Positions 41,876-50,701 of a stretch of 64,000 nt of DNA are shown in pieces. The position numbers and the translations under genes are program-made. Origin of the DNA: Intestinimonas massiliensis (ex Afouda et al. 2020) (GTDB lineage Bacteria; Bacillota; Clostridia; Oscillospirales; Oscillospiraceae); the NCBI RefSeq assembly GCF_001244995.1, contig NZ_LN869529.1, forward strand, positions 2,188,957-2,252,956. The letters run 5' to 3'. Positions within the stretch are counted from its first letter, which is position 1. Each line of letters starts with the position of its first letter. Below the pieces are notes generated by a model. That model was not told the origin of the DNA, searched no databases, and saw nothing but the letters and a program-made list of their open reading frames with translations.

Positions 41876-43732
41876 TCAGCCCGCCGCATCCTCAAACTGG
41901 GAGTTGTAGAGCTCGGCGTAGAAGCCGCCCCGGGCCAGCAGCGCCTCGTGGCTGCCCTGCTCCACGATGTCGCCATCCTTCATCACCAGGATAAGGTCGG
42001 CGTCCTTGATGGTGCTCAGCCGGTGGGCAATGACAAAGCTGGTGCGCCCCTGCATCAGGTTGCCCATGGCGCGCTGGATGAGGTGCTCCGTGCGGGTGTC
42101 CACCGAGGAGGTGGCCTCGTCTAGGATCAGGATCTTATTGTCCGCCAGAATGGCCCGGGCGATGGTCAAAAGCTGCTTCTGCCCCTGGGAGATATTGGTG
42201 GCGTCCTCGTTAAGCTCCATCTGATAGCCGCCGGGCAGCGTCATGATAAAGTGGTGGACGTGGGCGGCCTTGGCTGCGGCCACCACCTCCGCGTCGGTGG
42301 CGTCCAGCCGGCCGTAACGGATGTTTTCCAGGATGGTGCCCTTAAACAGCCAGGTATCCTGCAGCACCATGCCGAAGGCCTCCCGCAGCTCGGAGCGGTT
42401 AAAGCTCCGCACGTCGTGTCCGTCCACCCGGATGGCCCCGGCGTTCACGTCGTAGAACCGCATCAGCAGCTTGACCATGGTGGTCTTTCCCGCGCCGGTG
42501 GGGCCCACGATGGCCACCATCTGGCCCGGCTCCACCCTGGCAGAGAAGTCCCGGATGACCGTCTTGTCCGGCGTGTAGCCGAAGTTCACATGGTCAAACT
42601 CCACCGCGCCTTTCAGATCGTCCACCCGTGCCGGGTTGACACAGGTCTGGTCCTCCTCTTCCTCGTTCAGGAACTCGAAGACCCGCTCGGCGGCGGCGGC
42701 CATGGACTGGAGCATGTTGGAGATCTGGGCGATCTGGGTGATGGGCTGGGTAAAGTTCTTCACGTACTGGATGAAGGACTGGATCTCGCCCACCTGGATG
42801 GTCCCCTGGACGGCCAGGACGCTGCCCAGAACCGCCACGGACACATAGCCCAGGTTGCCCACGAAGTTCATGATGGGCTGCATCATGCCGGAGAAGAACT
42901 GGCTCTTCCAGGCGGAGCGGAACAGCACCTGATTGGTCTCGTTAAACTCCCGGACGACCTCCTCCTCCCGGTTGAAGGCCTTGACCACGTTGTGGCCGGA
43001 GTAGGTCTCCTCCACCTGGCCGTTGAGAATGCCCAAATACTTCTGCTGGGCCTTGAAGTATTTTTGGGAGTGCTTCACCACCAGGCGGATGAGGAGCATG
43101 GACACCGGCAGGATGACGATGGCGACCAGGGTCATCAGGGGGCTGATGGTCAACATCATAAGGAAGACCCCCACCAGCATGGTCGCCGAGGAGATGAGCT
43201 GGGTAACGCTCTGATTGAGGCTCTGGCCCATGGTGTCCACGTCGTTGGTGATACGGGAGAGGACCTCGCCCACGGTGCGGGACTCAAAGTATTTCATGGG
43301 CATCCGGTGGATCTTTTCCGAGATATCCCGCCGCATCCGGTAGCAGATCTTCTGGGTAATTCCGGTCATGATCCAACCCTGGATAAAGGAAAAGGCGGCG
43401 CTGGCCAGATACAGGCCCAGCAGCAGGAGCAGGATGCGGCCGATCTTGTCAAAGTCAATGCCGCCGGTGCCCTGGACCTTGGCCACCAGGCCGTTGAACA
43501 GCTCGGTGGTGGCGTTGCCCAGAATCTTGGGCCCCAGCACCGAGAAGAGGGTCCCCGCCATGGCAAAGAGCATCACCACCCCCACAGCGGCCTTGTATTT
43601 CCCGATATAGGCCAGCAGACGGAGGATCGTCCCCTTGAAATCCCGGGCCTTCTCGCCGGGCATCATCCGGCCGCCGGGGCCGTGGGGCCCCCGCCGGCCC
43701 GGTCCGGCCGGTACATGCTTTTCGTGGTTCAT
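41876..43732 (-). CDS. Heterodimeric multidrug-type ABC exporter, second half-transporter
   Basis: The 618-residue half-transporter has six membrane helices followed by an ABC domain. Walker A VGPTGAGKTT, Walker B ILILDEATSSVDT (canonical catalytic glutamate) and H-loop AHRLST are present, but the signature reads NISQGQKQ instead of LSGGQ. An N-terminal tail rich in Gly, Pro and Arg precedes the first helix. It pairs with the upstream gene, overlapping it by 4 bases. This NISQGQ/canonical-E subunit with a degenerate partner is the LmrCD/BmrCD-type arrangement. Confidence 0.92.
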   Translation of the reverse strand: MNHEKHVPAGPGRRGPHGPGGRMMPGEKARDFKGTILRLLAYIGKYKAAVGVVMLFAMAGTLFSVLGPKILGNATTELFNGLVAKVQGTGGIDFDKIGRILLLLLGLYLASAAFSFIQGWIMTGITQKICYRMRRDISEKIHRMPMKYFESRTVGEVLSRITNDVDTMGQSLNQSVTQLISSATMLVGVFLMMLTISPLMTLVAIVILPVSMLLIRLVVKHSQKYFKAQQKYLGILNGQVEETYSGHNVVKAFNREEEVVREFNETNQVLFRSAWKSQFFSGMMQPIMNFVGNLGYVSVAVLGSVLAVQGTIQVGEIQSFIQYVKNFTQPITQIAQISNMLQSMAAAAERVFEFLNEEEEDQTCVNPARVDDLKGAVEFDHVNFGYTPDKTVIRDFSARVEPGQMVAIVGPTGAGKTTMVKLLMRFYDVNAGAIRVDGHDVRSFNRSELREAFGMVLQDTWLFKGTILENIRYGRLDATDAEVVAAAKAAHVHHFIMTLPGGYQMELNEDATNISQGQKQLLTIARAILADNKILILDEATSSVDTRTEHLIQRAMGNLMQGRTSFVIAHRLSTIKDADLILVMKDGDIVEQGSHEALLARGGFYAELYNSQFEDAAG

Positions 43733-45867
43733 GCGCCCGCACCTCCCAATTCTGCCTCGGAGAGCTGCGAGCGCGCAATCTCCTGATAGGTCTTGCAGGT
43801 TTTCATCAGGGTCTCATGGTCCCCGATGCCGGCCACCTTCCCCTCGTCTAGCACCACGATCTGGTCGGCGTGGAGGATGGTGGAAATGCGCTGGGCCACG
43901 ATGATGACGGCGGCGTCCGCCGTCTGCCGGGCCAGAGCCCGGCGGAGGACCACGTCGGTCTTGTAGTCCAGGGCGGAGAAGGAGTCGTCAAAGAGGAGCA
44001 CCTTGGGCCGCTTGGCGATAGCCCGGGCGATGGAGAGCCGCTGCTTCTGCCCGCCGGACACGTTGGTGCCCCCCTGGGCGATGGGACTGTGGTAGCCCTC
44101 CGGCTTGGCGTCGATGAACTCGGCGGCCTGGGCCACCTCAGCGGCCCGGCGCATGTCCGCGTCGCTGATGTCCGCCCCGCCGAACTTCAGGTTGGAGGCG
44201 ATGTCCCCAGAGAACAGGACCCCCTTCTGGGGCACATAGCCCATCAGCGCGCGCAGCTTGTGCTGGCTCAGATCTCGGATGTCTACCCCGTCCAGGGTGA
44301 TGCGGCCCTCGCTCACGTCGAAGAACCGGGGGATCAGGTTGATGAGGGTGGATTTGCCGCTGCCGGTGGAGCCAATGATGGCGGTGGTCTTGCCGGGCTC
44401 GGCGGTAAAGGTGATGTGTTCCAACACGTCCGCCTCGGCGTCCGGGTAGCGGAAGGATACGTCCTCAAAGGCCACCGCGCCGCGCCAGTCGGCGCGGCTG
44501 TCGTCTGCGGTCTGCACCCGGTCCCGGACGGTGGGCTGGGTACGCAGGACCTCGTCGATGCGCGCGGCGGCCACCCCTGCCCGGGGCAGGAAGACGGCGA
44601 TCATGGAAATCATCAGGAAGGCCATGATGATGATCATCGTATACGTGATAAAGGCCATCATGTCCCCCACCTGCATGGTGCCCAGATCGGCCCCGTGGGC
44701 ACCGTTCCAGACGATGAGCACACTGACGCAATTCATGATCATCATCATGGCGGGCATCATGAAGGTCATGCACCGACTGGTGAAGAGCTGGGTCCGCATC
44801 AGGTCCGTGCTGGCCTGGTCGAAGCGCTGCTCCTCGTGCTTCTCCCGGGAGAAGGCCCGGATCACGCTCAGGCCGGTGAGGATCTCCCGGCTGACCAGGT
44901 TGAGCCGGTCCACCAGCACCTGCATCTTCCGGAACCGGGGCAGGGCCAGGGCCATCAGCGCCACCACCACAGCCAGAACGGCCCCCACGGCCACCCCGAT
45001 GATCCAGCCCATGCCGGTGCGGGTGGTGGAGACCATGAGGATGCCGCCGATGCCCACAATGGGAGCGTAAAGCACCATGCGCAGCAGTAGGACAGCCACC
45101 ATCTGGATCTGCTGGATGTCGTTGGTGGAGCGGGTGATGAGGGAGGCGGTGGAGAAGCGGTCAATCTCGGCGCTGCCGAAGGAGACCACCTTCTCAAACA
45201 CCCGCCGGCGCAGATTCATGCCGATGCGGGCCGCCGCCCGGGAGGCCAGCAGGCCCGTCAGGATGGCGGCAGCCACCATCACCAGGGAGAGGGCCAGCAT
45301 CCGTCCCCCGGTGGCCAGCAGATACCGGGTCTGGATGGCGCCCAGGTCCATGCCCAGGGCCTGGTACTCCTGCCGCACAAAGAGCACCGTTTTCTGCCGG
45401 CTCAGGGTCTCGGTCTCCTGGGGCAGCGCCTCCAGAAGCGCCAGGCCCGAGCCCGGGTCCGGCCCGCCGGAAGGGGCCCGCTCCGGCGGCTCCAGGCCGT
45501 ATGTTTCGCTGATGGCCTGGAGCCTGGACAGCGCCAGAATGGGCTTTTCCAGAAGGCCCTCCAGCCGCTCGAGCTCCTCGGTGCTCCGATCCGCCAGGGT
45601 GTAGCTGCCGTCGGCCTCTTGGGTGTAGGCCCCCTCCAGCACAGCAATCTGGTCCGGGGTCATATAGGCTTCCAGCTCCCGCAGCGTCTCCCCCCGCATC
45701 CGGTAGGGCACGGCGTAGGCGATGCCCCCCTGCTGGATGCCCACGTCCACAATGTCCGACGTGTAGGTGGGCAGAGACAGGTCGCACCAGGCCTGCACGA
45801 TGAGCAGCAGGACGATGAGCCCCACCGTCCACCCGGCGTCCTTCAGGTACTTGAACAATTGGATCAT
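43729..45867 (-). CDS. Heterodimeric multidrug-type ABC exporter, first half-transporter with extracellular insertion
   Basis: The 712-residue half-transporter has Walker A IGSTGSGKST, an intact signature VSGGQKQRL, and a Walker B of LLFDDSFSALD, where the catalytic glutamate is aspartate: a degenerate site. Between the first two helices lies an insertion of about 130 residues (about 40-170), charged and predicted helical, outside the membrane. Known heterodimeric exporters show the same asymmetry. ATG 45867 overlaps the MarR stop by 4 bases and follows AAAGGAG. Substrate is unknown; drug or peptide export is likely. Confidence 0.92.
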   Translation of the reverse strand: MIQLFKYLKDAGWTVGLIVLLLIVQAWCDLSLPTYTSDIVDVGIQQGGIAYAVPYRMRGETLRELEAYMTPDQIAVLEGAYTQEADGSYTLADRSTEELERLEGLLEKPILALSRLQAISETYGLEPPERAPSGGPDPGSGLALLEALPQETETLSRQKTVLFVRQEYQALGMDLGAIQTRYLLATGGRMLALSLVMVAAAILTGLLASRAAARIGMNLRRRVFEKVVSFGSAEIDRFSTASLITRSTNDIQQIQMVAVLLLRMVLYAPIVGIGGILMVSTTRTGMGWIIGVAVGAVLAVVVALMALALPRFRKMQVLVDRLNLVSREILTGLSVIRAFSREKHEEQRFDQASTDLMRTQLFTSRCMTFMMPAMMMIMNCVSVLIVWNGAHGADLGTMQVGDMMAFITYTMIIIMAFLMISMIAVFLPRAGVAAARIDEVLRTQPTVRDRVQTADDSRADWRGAVAFEDVSFRYPDAEADVLEHITFTAEPGKTTAIIGSTGSGKSTLINLIPRFFDVSEGRITLDGVDIRDLSQHKLRALMGYVPQKGVLFSGDIASNLKFGGADISDADMRRAAEVAQAAEFIDAKPEGYHSPIAQGGTNVSGGQKQRLSIARAIAKRPKVLLFDDSFSALDYKTDVVLRRALARQTADAAVIIVAQRISTILHADQIVVLDEGKVAGIGDHETLMKTCKTYQEIARSQLSEAELGGAGA

Positions 45868-46328
45868 GGCGTGTTCTCCTTTGCCCGTTCTTCGGTCATG
45901 ACGTCGGCTAGGCGGTTCCACAGGCGGATGAGGGTCTCCATATCCTCCCGGCCCATGCGCTCCAGCACCCGGCGGGTGTAGCCGTCCAGCTCGCGGATGG
46001 TGTCCGCCCGGGCGGCCTCTCCTGCCGGCGTGAGCATCACATAGGTGTTGCGCCGGTCGATCCGGTCCACCGCCCGGTCCACCAGGCCCCGCTGTTCCAG
46101 GCCCCGCAGCATCCGGGACACCGCCGGCGGCGACACCCGCATCCGTCCCGCCAGCGCCGACACATACACCCCCCGGTCCCCCGGGTGGCTCTGCATATGC
46201 TCGCGAATCTGGGACAGCGCGTAAAATTCCGCCCGGGTCAGCCCGCCGCCGGCCCAGTGCCAGCTTCGGTCCTGCCGGAAGCGGTGGATGGTCCGGATAA
46301 AGGCCTCCTGGAGCTCTGTGATCTCCAA
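45864..46328 (-). CDS. MarR-family transcriptional regulator of the ABC exporter operon
   Basis: The 154-residue winged-helix protein has the MarR core: LTRAEFYALSQIREHM, VSALAGRMRVSPPAVSRMLRGLEQRGLVDRAVDRIDRRNTYVMLT with the recognition helix SPPAVSRMLRGL and the wing DRIDRRNT. I chose a TTG start at 46328 because GGGGGATGCGAC lies upstream and the longer frame would begin before the predicted transcription start. It leads an operon with the two ABC genes with 4-base overlaps, so it probably represses them until a ligand binds. Confidence 0.85.
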   Translation of the reverse strand: MEITELQEAFIRTIHRFRQDRSWHWAGGGLTRAEFYALSQIREHMQSHPGDRGVYVSALAGRMRVSPPAVSRMLRGLEQRGLVDRAVDRIDRRNTYVMLTPAGEAARADTIRELDGYTRRVLERMGREDMETLIRLWNRLADVMTEERAKENTP

Positions 46329-46352
46329 GTCGCATCCCCCTGTCTGTCTCAA

Positions 46353-46388
46353 ATCGTTAACTATGTTAGGAATGAAACGTGTTAAGAT
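46353..46388. promoter_or_regulatory. Candidate MarR operator just after the promoter
   Basis: ATCGTTAAC (46353-46361) and GTTAAGAT (46381-46388) form inverted arms apart from one extra base. They cover the predicted start site and overlap the edge of the -10, so a bound regulator would block transcription. Confidence 0.35.
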
Positions 46389-46415
46389 CATAGCGCGCAC
46401 GGCGGCTCCTGTCAA
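46387..46415 (-). promoter_or_regulatory. Promoter of the marR-ABC exporter operon
   Basis: A perfect -35 TTGACA (46410-46415) and a -10 TATGAT (46387-46392) are separated by 17 bases on the minus strand. Confidence 0.85.
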
Positions 46416-46427
46416 CGGCAAACTGCA

Positions 46428-46463
46428 CAAAAAAAGACCGGCGCGGCTTTGCCGCGCCGGTCT
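46428..46463 (-). terminator. Terminator of the GTPase-nuclease fusion gene
   Basis: AGACCGGCGCGGC pairs with GCCGCGCCGGTCT around an AAA loop, followed by seven T on the minus strand. Confidence 0.9.
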
Positions 46464-46478
46464 GACTGCGGGCCGCGT

Positions 46479-49148
46479 TCAGCCGCCGCCCCGCTCTCCG
46501 TCCCGCCGCTCGGCCGCCCGGTGCAAGGCGGACTCCACCGTCCGGGACTTCTCCCGGCGGTTGTTCCGGGCCAGGACGGCGGAGATCTGCCCCTCCACCT
46601 GTTCCACCTCCGCCTTGAAGGCGCCGGCCGACAGGCGCAGGGCCCCATGGCCCAGGATGATGAGCTGCTCGGCCCCGTCGGAGGTGGCCACCCGCACCCG
46701 GTGCTTTTTTCCCAGCTCGTAGGTGGTCTTTTCAATGTAGGCGTCGGCGGTCTCGGCCTCCTTGGTGTAGACCACGTAGATGTTGTGGTATTTCACCACC
46801 TCTCCCAGGCTGCGGGGCACCTTATAGGCGTCAAAGACCAGGATCACCTCGCACCTGCGAAAACCCTGATAGTTGCTCAGCAGGTCCATTAAAAGCTGCC
46901 GGGCGGCGTCCAGGCTGTCCCGGGCCACAGTCTGGAGCTCATCCCAGGCGAAGATGATGTTGTACCCATCCACCAGCAGGTACTCCGGCCCCGCCTGGCG
47001 GGCCTGGATGGCGTAATGCTCCCCGTCCAGGCTGGTGCGGGCGGGCTTTTTGGCGGGCTGGAAGGCCCGGGGCTCCACCTTTCCGTAAGTCCGCTCAAAG
47101 ATGGCCTGGAGCTCCTTGTCCCGGGCCAGGGAATCGGCATAGGTCCTCCGCTGCGCCGGGGCAGGTTTTTCCCCCTCCGGCCCTGTTTCTCCCAGCCGCA
47201 GGCCGCTGTCCACATGGGCACGGGCCTTCACCTGGTTCCAGGGGACGGCGAAGCCCGCCCCGTGATCGCAGAACACCGAGTCCGCCGGATTGTCCAGGTC
47301 CCGCCGGGGGTCGTAGCCGGACTCCGCCACGACCCGCTCCTGTTCCCGGCAGGGCTCGTACCCCTTCAGGGTGCAAAACAGCCGTCCCCGGCCCCGGGTG
47401 TAGGCCGCCACCTCCCGGGCGTAGTCCCGCATCCCCGCCACCGGCGCCGCGCCGGTGAGCAGAGCGTCCTGACCCAGGATCTCGGGGGGCGAGGCGTCGC
47501 CCCCCATCCGCTGCACGTCGGACAGCCCCCGGCCCACGCTCTCGGCGGGGACCTCCAGCCGGAAGTCGTACCATGGCTCCAGCAGGATACTCTCGGCCTC
47601 CATCAGGCCCTGCCGCACCGCCCGATAGGTGGCCTGGCGGAAATCGCCCCCCTCGGTGTGCTTCTGGTGGGCCCGCCCCGCCGTCAGTGTGATCTTCAGG
47701 TCGGTGACGGGTGCGCCGGTGAGCACCCCCACATGCTCCTTTTCCTCCAGGTGGGTGAGAATCAGCCGCTGCCAGCTACGGTCCAGCGCGTCCTCCGGGC
47801 ACCGGGAGGCGAAGTGCAGACCGCTGCCCCGCTCCCCCGGCTCCAGCAGCAGGTGGACCTCGGCATAGTGCCGCAGGGGTTCATAGTGGCCCACGCCCTC
47901 CACCGGGGCGGCGATGGTCTCCCGGTAGACGATGTTCCCCGGGCCGAAGCCCACCTCCAGCCCAAAGCGATCGGCGATCAGCCGCCGGAGGATCTCCAGC
48001 TGCACCTCGCCCATGAGCTGAATATGGATCTCCCGGAGCTGCTCGTTCCAGGCGATGTGGAGCTGGGGGTCCTCCTCCTCCAGCAGCCGCAGCCGGCCCA
48101 GCACTCCGTGGACGTCACACCCCTCGGGCAGCAGCACCTGATAGGTCAGCACCGGCTCCAGCACCGGAGGCTCGGAGGCCCAGGCGCTGCCCAGTCCCTG
48201 TCCGGGCCGGGTGTGACTCAGGCCGGCCACGGCGCACACCGTCCCCGCCGGGACCTCCTCCGCCGTCTGGAACCGCGCCCCGGAGTAGATGCGGATCTGG
48301 TCCGCCTTCTCTTCCCAGGCCTGGTCCTCGCGCAGGCCGGGCCGCCGGTTGGTCAGCAGGCTCTTGACCCGCAGACTGCCCCCTGTAACCTTGAGATAGG
48401 TCAGCCGCACACCCTGGGCGTCCCGGGCGATCTTGTAGACCTTGGCCCCGAACTCCGCCGGACGGACCGGTCTAGGGGCGTACCGCTCCAGCCCCCGGAG
48501 AAGTTCCTCCACCCCCTCCAGCTTCAGGGCCGAGCCAAACCAGCAGGGGAAGAGCTTCCGCCCGGCCGTCAGGGCGGCGATCTGCTCATCCGCTATCGTC
48601 CCCCGGTCCAGGTAGCCGTTCAGGGCGACCTCGTCGCACATGGCCACGTCTTCCAGCAGGGCCTCCCGGTCCCGCCCCGGCCCGAAATCCACGCAGCCCT
48701 CCCCCAACCGCCCCCGCAGCTCGGCCAGCAGTCGGCCCCGATCCGCACCCGCCAGGTCCATTTTGTTGACGAACAGGAAGGTGGGGATGCCATAGCGCTC
48801 CAGCAGCCGCCACAGGGTGAGGGTGTGCCCCTGTACCCCGTCGGTGCCGCTGACCACCAGAATGGCGCAGTCCAGCACCTGGAGGGTGCGCTCCATCTCG
48901 GCGGAGAAATCCACGTGCCCCGGCGTGTCCAGCAGGGTGACCTCCACCCCCTCCAGGGGGAGCACCGCCTGTTTGGAAAAGATGGTGATGCCCCGCTCCC
49001 GCTCCAGCGGTTCGGTGTCCAGAAAGGCGTCCTGGTGATCCACCCGCCCCAGCTTTTTCAGCCGCCCGCTGTGGTAGAGCAGGGCCTCCGACAGGGTGGT
49101 CTTTCCCGCATCTACATGGGCCAATATCCCTACGGCCAGTTTTTTCAT
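46479..49148 (-). CDS. TetM/EF-G-like ribosomal GTPase fused to a YacP/Rae1-type NYN nuclease domain
   Basis: The protein has 889 residues. Residues 1-645 are a translational GTPase of the Tet ribosomal-protection group: G1 AHVDAGKT (10-17), G3 DTPGH (74-78), G4 NKMD (128-131), LMGEVQLEIL, and the C-terminal YTRGRGRLFCTLKGYEPC that matches the end of TetM. Residues 722-870 are a YacP/Rae1-like NYN domain: LLVDGYNIIFAW (D727), VILVFDAYKVPR (D773), TKEAETADAYIEK (D802) and VRVATSDGAEQLIILGHGALRLSA (D824). Rae1 of Bacillus is a ribosome-associated A-site mRNA endonuclease. The fused activity is inferred. ATG 49148 follows AGGAAGCGG. The GTPase P-loop and the acidic nuclease residues are intact. 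Confidence 0.9.
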   Translation of the reverse strand: MKKLAVGILAHVDAGKTTLSEALLYHSGRLKKLGRVDHQDAFLDTEPLERERGITIFSKQAVLPLEGVEVTLLDTPGHVDFSAEMERTLQVLDCAILVVSGTDGVQGHTLTLWRLLERYGIPTFLFVNKMDLAGADRGRLLAELRGRLGEGCVDFGPGRDREALLEDVAMCDEVALNGYLDRGTIADEQIAALTAGRKLFPCWFGSALKLEGVEELLRGLERYAPRPVRPAEFGAKVYKIARDAQGVRLTYLKVTGGSLRVKSLLTNRRPGLREDQAWEEKADQIRIYSGARFQTAEEVPAGTVCAVAGLSHTRPGQGLGSAWASEPPVLEPVLTYQVLLPEGCDVHGVLGRLRLLEEEDPQLHIAWNEQLREIHIQLMGEVQLEILRRLIADRFGLEVGFGPGNIVYRETIAAPVEGVGHYEPLRHYAEVHLLLEPGERGSGLHFASRCPEDALDRSWQRLILTHLEEKEHVGVLTGAPVTDLKITLTAGRAHQKHTEGGDFRQATYRAVRQGLMEAESILLEPWYDFRLEVPAESVGRGLSDVQRMGGDASPPEILGQDALLTGAAPVAGMRDYAREVAAYTRGRGRLFCTLKGYEPCREQERVVAESGYDPRRDLDNPADSVFCDHGAGFAVPWNQVKARAHVDSGLRLGETGPEGEKPAPAQRRTYADSLARDKELQAIFERTYGKVEPRAFQPAKKPARTSLDGEHYAIQARQAGPEYLLVDGYNIIFAWDELQTVARDSLDAARQLLMDLLSNYQGFRRCEVILVFDAYKVPRSLGEVVKYHNIYVVYTKEAETADAYIEKTTYELGKKHRVRVATSDGAEQLIILGHGALRLSAGAFKAEVEQVEGQISAVLARNNRREKSRTVESALHRAAERRDGERGGG

Positions 49149-49183
49149 ATCCGCTTCCTCAAATGCAAAATCTCGTTTGCAGT

Positions 49184-49189
49184 ATTGTA
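49184..49189 (-). promoter_or_regulatory. Extended -10 promoter of the GTPase-nuclease gene
   Basis: TACAAT preceded by TGG (TGn) on the minus strand, 36 bases before the ATG; no good -35. The gap up to 49429 is AT-rich and otherwise shows nothing I can name beyond promoter sequence for the next plus-strand gene (TATAAT at 49384-49389, weak -35). Confidence 0.4.
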
Positions 49190-49429
49190 CCACAGTTTTG
49201 CCGTACAGGATAGCGCTCTCCCCGTTTTGACTTCTGCCGGGCCGCTCCATTTTTGAAGTCTCTGCTTTACTTATACTCTATATTTTGTGTTTTATTTCTT
49301 GCAGATACAATATTTGGTTATTTTGCAAAAATTCCTCTCCAAATTTTGTGTAAAAAACGTATTTCATTTTTGTATCGGTCCTATATAATATGATTCTGTA
49401 AGTAAATTACAAAAAAGGAAGTGGATTTA

Positions 49430-49641
49430 TGGCCCCGCCACATTATGAGATGGTCTCCCAGCAGTATGATGAGCTCTGCACGGTATACGGTATGATCTGT
49501 TCTGTGGACGGTCTCGCGGCGGAGACGTGCGGAGACATCTCAAGCAACGCCGGACTGGTGGGAAAAATGGTGGAACTGTTCAATCTGTGCGAGCTCCCGC
49601 CGGATCGAATGAAGCGCGTTATCATCGACCTGCTCCCTTAG
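49430..49641 (+). CDS. Small conserved-looking protein of unknown function (70 residues)
   Basis: The frame encodes MAPPHYEMVSQQYDELCTVYG at the start and LFNLCELPPDRMKRVIIDLLP at the end, with three cysteines. The middle (GMICSVDGLAAETCGDISSNAG) alternates strand and turn. I cannot place it in a family with confidence. AAAAAAGGAAGTGG precedes the ATG and a strong terminator follows, supporting a real monocistronic gene. The upstream region is markedly AT-rich compared with the rest of the window. Confidence 0.7.
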
Positions 49642-49649
49642 ACCGCAGA

Positions 49650-49681
49650 GCACCGGGCCCAGACGGGCCCGGTGCCTTTTT
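49650..49681 (+). terminator. Terminator after the 70-residue protein gene
   Basis: GCACCGGGCCC pairs with GGGCCCGGTGC around AGAC, followed by CTTTTT. Confidence 0.9.
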
Positions 49682-49762
49682 GACTGTTTGGTGGCTCGTT
49701 CGTCCCCCGCACACGCCCGGCGGGGCTGGCATAGCATGGGATAGCATATGGGAGGTGCGTCC

Positions 49763-50422
49763 ATGAACGAATCATGCTTAAATATCGGGGACCAGGCCCC
49801 TGCGTTTACCGCAGCCACCACCTTTGGGCCGGTCAGCCTCAGCGATTACCAGGGGAAATGGGTGATCCTTTTCTCTCATCCCGGCGACTTCACGCCGGTC
49901 TGCACCACAGAATTCATTGCATTTGCCAAGGCGCAGCCACAGTTCGAGGCCCTCAACGCGCAGCTGCTGGGTCTGAGCATCGACAGCTCGGCCTCTCATC
50001 TGGCCTGGGTGTACGCCATCTACGCCGCCACAGGGGTCCAGGTCCCCTTTCCGGTCATTGCCGACCGGGATGGGAGCATCGCCCGTCTGTACGGAATGAT
50101 CGCCCCCAACGCCAGCACGCAGGAAACGGTCCGGAATGTATTCTTCATCGACCCGGAGCAGACCGTGCGCGCCATTCTCGTCTATCCCCTCACCAACGGG
50201 CGCAGCATCCCGGAGATCCTGCGTCTATTGGCCGCGCTTCAGGCCACGGATCAAGATCACGTGGTCACCCCCGCAAACTGGCAGCCGGGCCAGCCTGCCA
50301 TGGTTCCTCCCCCCAAGACCTACGAGGGGCTCTTGGAGCGGCAGGCCAAGCCCAATCCTCAGGGCCTGGAGTGCCGGGACTGGTATCTGTGTTACCGGCA
50401 GATGCCGCCGACCCAGGACTAG
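49763..50422 (+). CDS. 1-Cys type peroxiredoxin (Prx6 group)
   Basis: The 219-residue cytoplasmic enzyme reduces hydrogen peroxide and alkyl hydroperoxides. The peroxidatic cysteine is in HPGDFTPVCTTEF (about residue 46), followed by GLSIDSSASHLAWV and the Prx6-like C-terminal domain (PANWQPGQPAMVPPP). Two further cysteines near the end (ECRDWYLCYR) could resolve the sulfenic acid. ATG 49763 follows GGGAGGTG. It fits protection of an anaerobe with oxygen-sensitive enzymes such as pyruvate:ferredoxin oxidoreductase. Confidence 0.93.
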   Translation: MNESCLNIGDQAPAFTAATTFGPVSLSDYQGKWVILFSHPGDFTPVCTTEFIAFAKAQPQFEALNAQLLGLSIDSSASHLAWVYAIYAATGVQVPFPVIADRDGSIARLYGMIAPNASTQETVRNVFFIDPEQTVRAILVYPLTNGRSIPEILRLLAALQATDQDHVVTPANWQPGQPAMVPPPKTYEGLLERQAKPNPQGLECRDWYLCYRQMPPTQD

Positions 50423-50446
50423 CGGCAAGCGCCCGCCTCCGCCCGC

Positions 50447-50490
50447 GCTGTGAAAGGCCGCGGCCCCAATTGGGGCCGCGGCCTTTCACA
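50447..50490. repeat. 44-bp perfect palindrome after the peroxiredoxin gene
   Basis: CTGTGAAAGGCCGCGGCCCC and its reverse complement meet at AATT with no loop. It has no T-run but could terminate or protect both strands' transcripts. The bases from 50491 to about 50650 show nothing else I can name. Confidence 0.7.
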
Positions 50491-50654
50491 GAAATTTGGA
50501 AAGAGAAAAGAGGATGAAAGGAAGAGGATCTTGGCTGCCTGGCTAAACCTAGGATAGCCCATTTCCGCCTAAAATGGATGACTTGGCTTTGAACGAACTG
50601 TAAAGGATTTGTAAACCGCAGTCAAAGTCGGCACGGAATTATTTTCTCTGATTC

Positions 50655-50683
50655 TTGTCATCTCTCTCAAAACCTGCTATACT
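50655..50683 (+). promoter_or_regulatory. Promoter of the small acetyltransferase gene
   Basis: A -35 TTGTCA (50655-50660) and a -10 TATACT (50678-50683) are separated by 17 bases. Confidence 0.75.
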
Positions 50684-50701
50684 GGCCCCGAGGTGAACAA
50701 T

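Noticed and set aside
46479-49148. Plain tetracycline-resistance gene
   Set aside because: The GTPase half resembles Tet proteins, but the fused nuclease domain and chromosomal setting without mobile elements argue against an acquired resistance gene.
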